25,722 nt of DNA from JADZFO01 sp964512635 (GTDB lineage: Bacteria > 4484-113 > JAFGCY01), in assembly GCA_964512635.1 (NCBI GenBank), contig CAZEJB010000040.1:1-25722 (forward strand), given 5' to 3'. The notes under the pieces were generated by a model, which was not told the DNA's origin, made no database searches, and was given only the letters and a program-made list of their open reading frames with translations. Below, in pieces: positions 22,874 to 25,722 of this stretch. Within the stretch, counting starts at the first letter, position 1. The number at the start of each line of letters is the position of its first letter. A program made the position numbers and the translations under genes.

Positions 22874-23866
22874 GTGGCAGTCAGCAGAACAACCAGTCTT
22901 GCAGTCCGTTTTGCAGCAGTATCAGTGCTGCTTCTGGCCGTCTGCATGCTGTCGGCCTGTGCACTGCATCGACCCCTTAGGTCCGCCCGCAGCGGCTTTG
23001 ATGGGCCAGCGCGCCTGGTGGGCTATCTGCCGGAGTATCGCCTGCGGTCGGCCGACCCGGTACTGCTCGGGAAGTACTACACCGACATCGTGCTCTACTC
23101 GGTCGATGTTACGAAATCCGGCGGGATCGATACCAGCCGCCTCGACCAGCGCGGATGGAGCCTGCTGCCGAAACTGCGCAAGGCCGGGGTCCAGCGGGTC
23201 TATGCCTGTATCGGCGGCGGGTTGCGGAGCAAGCACTTCAACGCGGCAACCAACGACCGCCCCAGCCGCGCCCGGCTGGTGGCCGAGCTGGTCAGGCTGT
23301 GCCAGGCCAAGGGGCTGGACGGCGTGGATTTCGACTGGGAGTTCCCATCAACCATTCAACAGCGGCGGCAATATGACGCGCTGATCTGTGAGACGGCGGC
23401 AGCCTTTGCGCCCCATGGGCTGAAGCTCAGCGCGGCGGTAATTGGGCGCCAGCAGCTCAGCCGGGAATCGCTGGAGGCATTGGACTGCCTGCACCTGATG
23501 GCCTATGACAACCACGGCGAGCATTCGACCTATGCCTTCTCCGTCTCGGTGGTAAACGCCTGGTTGGCCCGCGGGGTGCCGGCCAGCAAGCTCTGCCTCG
23601 GCGTGCCCTTCTATGCGCGGGGCGTGAAGCGCCACGGCCGCGCCCTGCCCTACTCCAGGCTGGCCGAGCGCAACAAGATGGAGCCCGAGGTGGACCAGCT
23701 TGGCGACATGTACTTCAACGGCGTCAGCACCCTGCATCGCAAGGGCGAGTATGCGCGCAAGGCCGGCCTTAGCGGGATCATGGTCTGGGAAGTTGGCCAG
23801 GACGTGGATGACTGCAAGCTCGCACGGGTGATCAGCAAGTCGCTTAGAGAAAGGCCGAAGAGTTGA
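22874..23866 (+). CDS. GH18-family glycosidase lipoprotein (chitinase-like)
   Basis: This 330-aa protein starts at a GTG with only a weak ribosome site (AAACAG directly before it), but the start gives a proper lipoprotein signal ending in LSAC (Cys29). The GH18 signature DGVDFDWEF is complete: Asp149, Asp152, Asp154 and the catalytic acid Glu156. Other barrel landmarks are LVGYLPEYR (strand 1), VYACIGGG (strand 3), LHLMAYDNHG (the conserved MxYD) and IMVWEVGQD (strand 8). The family cleaves chitin, chitodextrins or peptidoglycan-type beta-1,4 GlcNAc bonds by a substrate-assisted mechanism. There is no separate chitin-binding module, and at this length the chitinase insertion domain is at most short. 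As a lipoprotein it would act in the periplasm or on the surface. It is convergent with the propeller protein, with a 22-bp gap. Confidence 0.88.
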   Translation: MAVSRTTSLAVRFAAVSVLLLAVCMLSACALHRPLRSARSGFDGPARLVGYLPEYRLRSADPVLLGKYYTDIVLYSVDVTKSGGIDTSRLDQRGWSLLPKLRKAGVQRVYACIGGGLRSKHFNAATNDRPSRARLVAELVRLCQAKGLDGVDFDWEFPSTIQQRRQYDALICETAAAFAPHGLKLSAAVIGRQQLSRESLEALDCLHLMAYDNHGEHSTYAFSVSVVNAWLARGVPASKLCLGVPFYARGVKRHGRALPYSRLAERNKMEPEVDQLGDMYFNGVSTLHRKGEYARKAGLSGIMVWEVGQDVDDCKLARVISKSLRERPKS

Positions 23867-23888
23867 TGTGCCCGAACTTATTCAGGCC

Positions 23889-25163
23889 CTAATGCATGGA
23901 AGGCACAGAAAGCCGGACAACGGCGAGGGGGCTTTCCTCATCGCCGGTCTCATAGTTAACGCCATAGATCTCACGCTCCTGCCCAAGGCCAGTAGAGCAG
24001 CGAATGGAGGTGTCGGGCGGGAAGGAATAGACCCGCTGCTGGCCCTGATTGATCCAGACGAGGCTGTCCTCGTACCAGTAGTCCAGACCGGTGCGGCTTG
24101 CCGGCCTGTAAGCTTCAACTTTGCCGGCAGCTTCAACCCGCTGCGTCACTTGTACCATGACACTACCATCCAAAGCGGGAAAGGGCACACCGGCCTCTCC
24201 AGGCAGCCGGACATGCTCCAGCAGGTTCCCTGCTGAATCGAAGCAGCAAAGCTGACTTCCCGACGCCAGGTACACCCTGCCATCGGCGGTTACGTTCTGG
24301 AAGATAAAGTGAAAGTCCTCTTCTGGCCCCAGGGGGTCTTCGTTGCGCCAGCTCCAGGCCACAGCGCCGTCGGGCCGGAATGCATAAAAGGCATCCTGGT
24401 GCGCTGTCGCAAAAATTCCGCCATCCGGGATGCAGTCCAGCCCAAAGATCGATCGGGCCAGAGGAGCAGTTTGCCAGAGCGGCTGGCCATTCCAAATGCA
24501 GACAAGGGAAAGCACACCGCTTGATGTGTCCTTGCTTGCGGCATAAATGCGGCCAAGACTGTCCGGCACGAGCTGATGCGGCGGGTAGATGATGCCAAAG
24601 GTCTCTATGCTCAGGCCAGTCTGCCACGTCCCCACAGTCTCTCCCTGTGGACTCAGCCTGAATACCTCGCCCGAGTCGCTGAGCGCCCAAGCACCACCGT
24701 CGGCAGCGGCCGCGGCTACTAGGCCCATTGCCTGTCCAGTGCCTGACCTTAAATCCTTGCTCCAGATCACTTTTCCGTCCAGACCGATGCAATAGATCCG
24801 GCCCATGCTGCTTGGCGCGTAGAAGCGCTCGGGCAGCATGCCGCTGAGGGTCGAAAAGAGCTCGTATTCGCGAAGATCTATCTGTCCCAAAAGTGCCCCA
24901 CTGGATTCAAGCACATAGAGATGGCCACTCTGGTCAAGAACCACGACCCCGCCGCCAGGCCGCTCATAGAGATCGACCACCGCCTCCATGCCGTCTGCAA
25001 GTTTGAAGCTCCAGTCAAGGCCAAGCCGTTGCTGGCCAGACGACTCTGACGCTGGCATAGCCCCCCGCGCAGGATGCATCGGGTTCTGCAAAGCCAACAT
25101 CAGCAGCACAATCCCGAACGCTGTGTGAGGCGACCTGCGCCCGGCGCTGAATACGCGGCTCAC
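23889..25163 (-). CDS. Secreted PQQ-like beta-propeller protein
   Basis: This 424-aa protein starts at GTG (25163-25161), overlapping the TGA of the upstream gene by 4 nt (GTGA), so the pair is translationally coupled. The N-terminus has a signal peptide (hydrophobic run FGIVLLMLALQ). The body repeats blade-like units: a glycine turn, a hydrophobic strand, then D-G-x-V-x-W, for example GGVVVLDQSGHLYVLESSG, GRIYCIGLDGKVIW, GGAWALSDSGEVFRLSPQG and AFYAFRPDGAVAW. This is the pattern of PQQ-like quinoprotein propellers. Enzymatic residues are not evident, so a binding or assembly role is as likely as catalysis. The C-terminal ~90 residues leave the blade pattern. Co-translation with the GDDxY-repeat protein suggests they work together outside the cell. 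Confidence 0.78.
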   Translation of the reverse strand: MSRVFSAGRRSPHTAFGIVLLMLALQNPMHPARGAMPASESSGQQRLGLDWSFKLADGMEAVVDLYERPGGGVVVLDQSGHLYVLESSGALLGQIDLREYELFSTLSGMLPERFYAPSSMGRIYCIGLDGKVIWSKDLRSGTGQAMGLVAAAAADGGAWALSDSGEVFRLSPQGETVGTWQTGLSIETFGIIYPPHQLVPDSLGRIYAASKDTSSGVLSLVCIWNGQPLWQTAPLARSIFGLDCIPDGGIFATAHQDAFYAFRPDGAVAWSWRNEDPLGPEEDFHFIFQNVTADGRVYLASGSQLCCFDSAGNLLEHVRLPGEAGVPFPALDGSVMVQVTQRVEAAGKVEAYRPASRTGLDYWYEDSLVWINQGQQRVYSFPPDTSIRCSTGLGQEREIYGVNYETGDEESPLAVVRLSVPSMH

Positions 25164-25722
25164 AAATCCACCCCGCTGCCCACGTAGCCTGGTGCCGCCT
25201 CCGGCGGCGGGGTGCGCTGCCAGAGCTTGCCGTCGCCGGCGAAGTCGAGCTTTGTCAGGCCCGGCAGATCGGCAACCGTCAGCTCGCCGCTGAATGTGTT
25301 GCTGCCCTCGTAGCTGTCGTCACCCGGCAGCAGGTAGTAGCCATCCTGTCCCGCTCCGTCGATGAACAGTCCCAGCGTCAGCAGCCAGTCGCGCGGGCTG
25401 CCGTTGGGCTCGGCCTCGCTTTCCCCGAGGCCCGTGCCCTTCATGATGTAGTTGTCGTCGCCCAGCTTGTCCCAGAATACGCTGATGCTGTTGACATGGC
25501 TGCAGCCCAGGGTGGTGCGCGCGCCCTGGTACCAGTCATCGCCGGCGCTGTCCTCCAGCCAGGCGATGGACCAGTCGCGTCCGTGCGCCATGCTCTGGCG
25601 GATGCTGATCAGGTAGCGGTCGTCGCCGCCGTCGTCCTGCAGGATGCCGCAGGCGAAATGCGGCGCGGAGGCCTGGCTGTACTGCCCGGCGCGATAGACA
25701 TCGTCGCCGGACTTGTCGACCA
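25160..25722 (-). CDS. GDDxY-repeat protein, C-terminal part (5' end beyond window)
   Basis: The frame stays open from its TGA at 25160 to the right edge of the window, so the N-terminus is missing; the internal ATG at 25591 is not the start. The 187 visible codons repeat a short motif of the type D-x-x-G-D-D-x-Y: DKSGDDVYRAG, DDGGDDRYLIS, EDSAGDDWYQG, DKLGDDNYIMKG, and a weaker DGAGQDGYYLL. Between copies, 20-35 residues are rich in small and hydrophobic residues. Acidic turns of this kind often bind calcium in extracellular repeat proteins, but that is inferred. I do not recognise a named family. It ends in GYVGSGVDL and overlaps the following propeller gene by 4 nt. Confidence 0.75.
   Translation of the reverse strand, partial: VDKSGDDVYRAGQYSQASAPHFACGILQDDGGDDRYLISIRQSMAHGRDWSIAWLEDSAGDDWYQGARTTLGCSHVNSISVFWDKLGDDNYIMKGTGLGESEAEPNGSPRDWLLTLGLFIDGAGQDGYYLLPGDDSYEGSNTFSGELTVADLPGLTKLDFAGDGKLWQRTPPPEAAPGYVGSGVDL

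Overview
The window is GC-rich bacterial DNA, dense in genes and with no rRNA, tRNA, CRISPR array or recognisable transposase or integrase. Several products carry lipobox signal peptides and modular extracellular domains (FN3, PKD, PPC-like, Ig-like, PQQ-like propeller), next to an SOS-type polymerase pair and secreted glycosidases. This points to a Gram-negative-like, free-living or particle-associated bacterium rich in secreted proteins. The sequence alone does not fix the phylum.

Left part (1-3112): a truncated AAA/STAND-type ATPase runs off the left edge on the minus strand. It is followed by a 102-bp relic that repeats the last 33 codons and stop of the large DnaE-type polymerase found further right. 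Between the relic and the intact polymerase sits a less GC-rich two-gene plus-strand operon: an orphan 209-aa protein and a cytoplasmic, cysteine-rich S8 subtilase with an intact catalytic triad. The operon has its own promoter region with repeated CTTGAGCA sites. The layout looks like a small cargo island bracketed by two versions of the dnaE 3' end.

Middle (3110-10253): an error-prone-type DnaE polymerase, a cluster of REP-like hairpins, a lipoprotein, and a Y-family (DinB-like) polymerase, all on the minus strand. The two polymerase genes share the palindrome CTATAC-N4-GTATAG at their 5' ends and nowhere else that I noticed. I read it as a candidate lineage-specific SOS (LexA-type) box. 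At dinB the palindrome covers the start codon itself.

Right part (10254-25722): a secreted GH36-like alpha-galactosidase-type enzyme with a clean terminator; two large lipoproteins (FN3/FN3/PKD and PPC/PKD) transcribed divergently; a CASTOR/POLLUX-type ion channel divergent from a YpfJ-type zinc peptidase that is translationally coupled to a pyroglutamyl-peptidase-like protein; an NADPH-dependent FMN reductase; a GH18 lipoprotein; and an overlapping pair made of a propeller-like secreted protein and a GDDxY-repeat protein that runs off the right edge. Three plus-strand genes start behind perfect TATAAT hexamers that lack a good -35 box.
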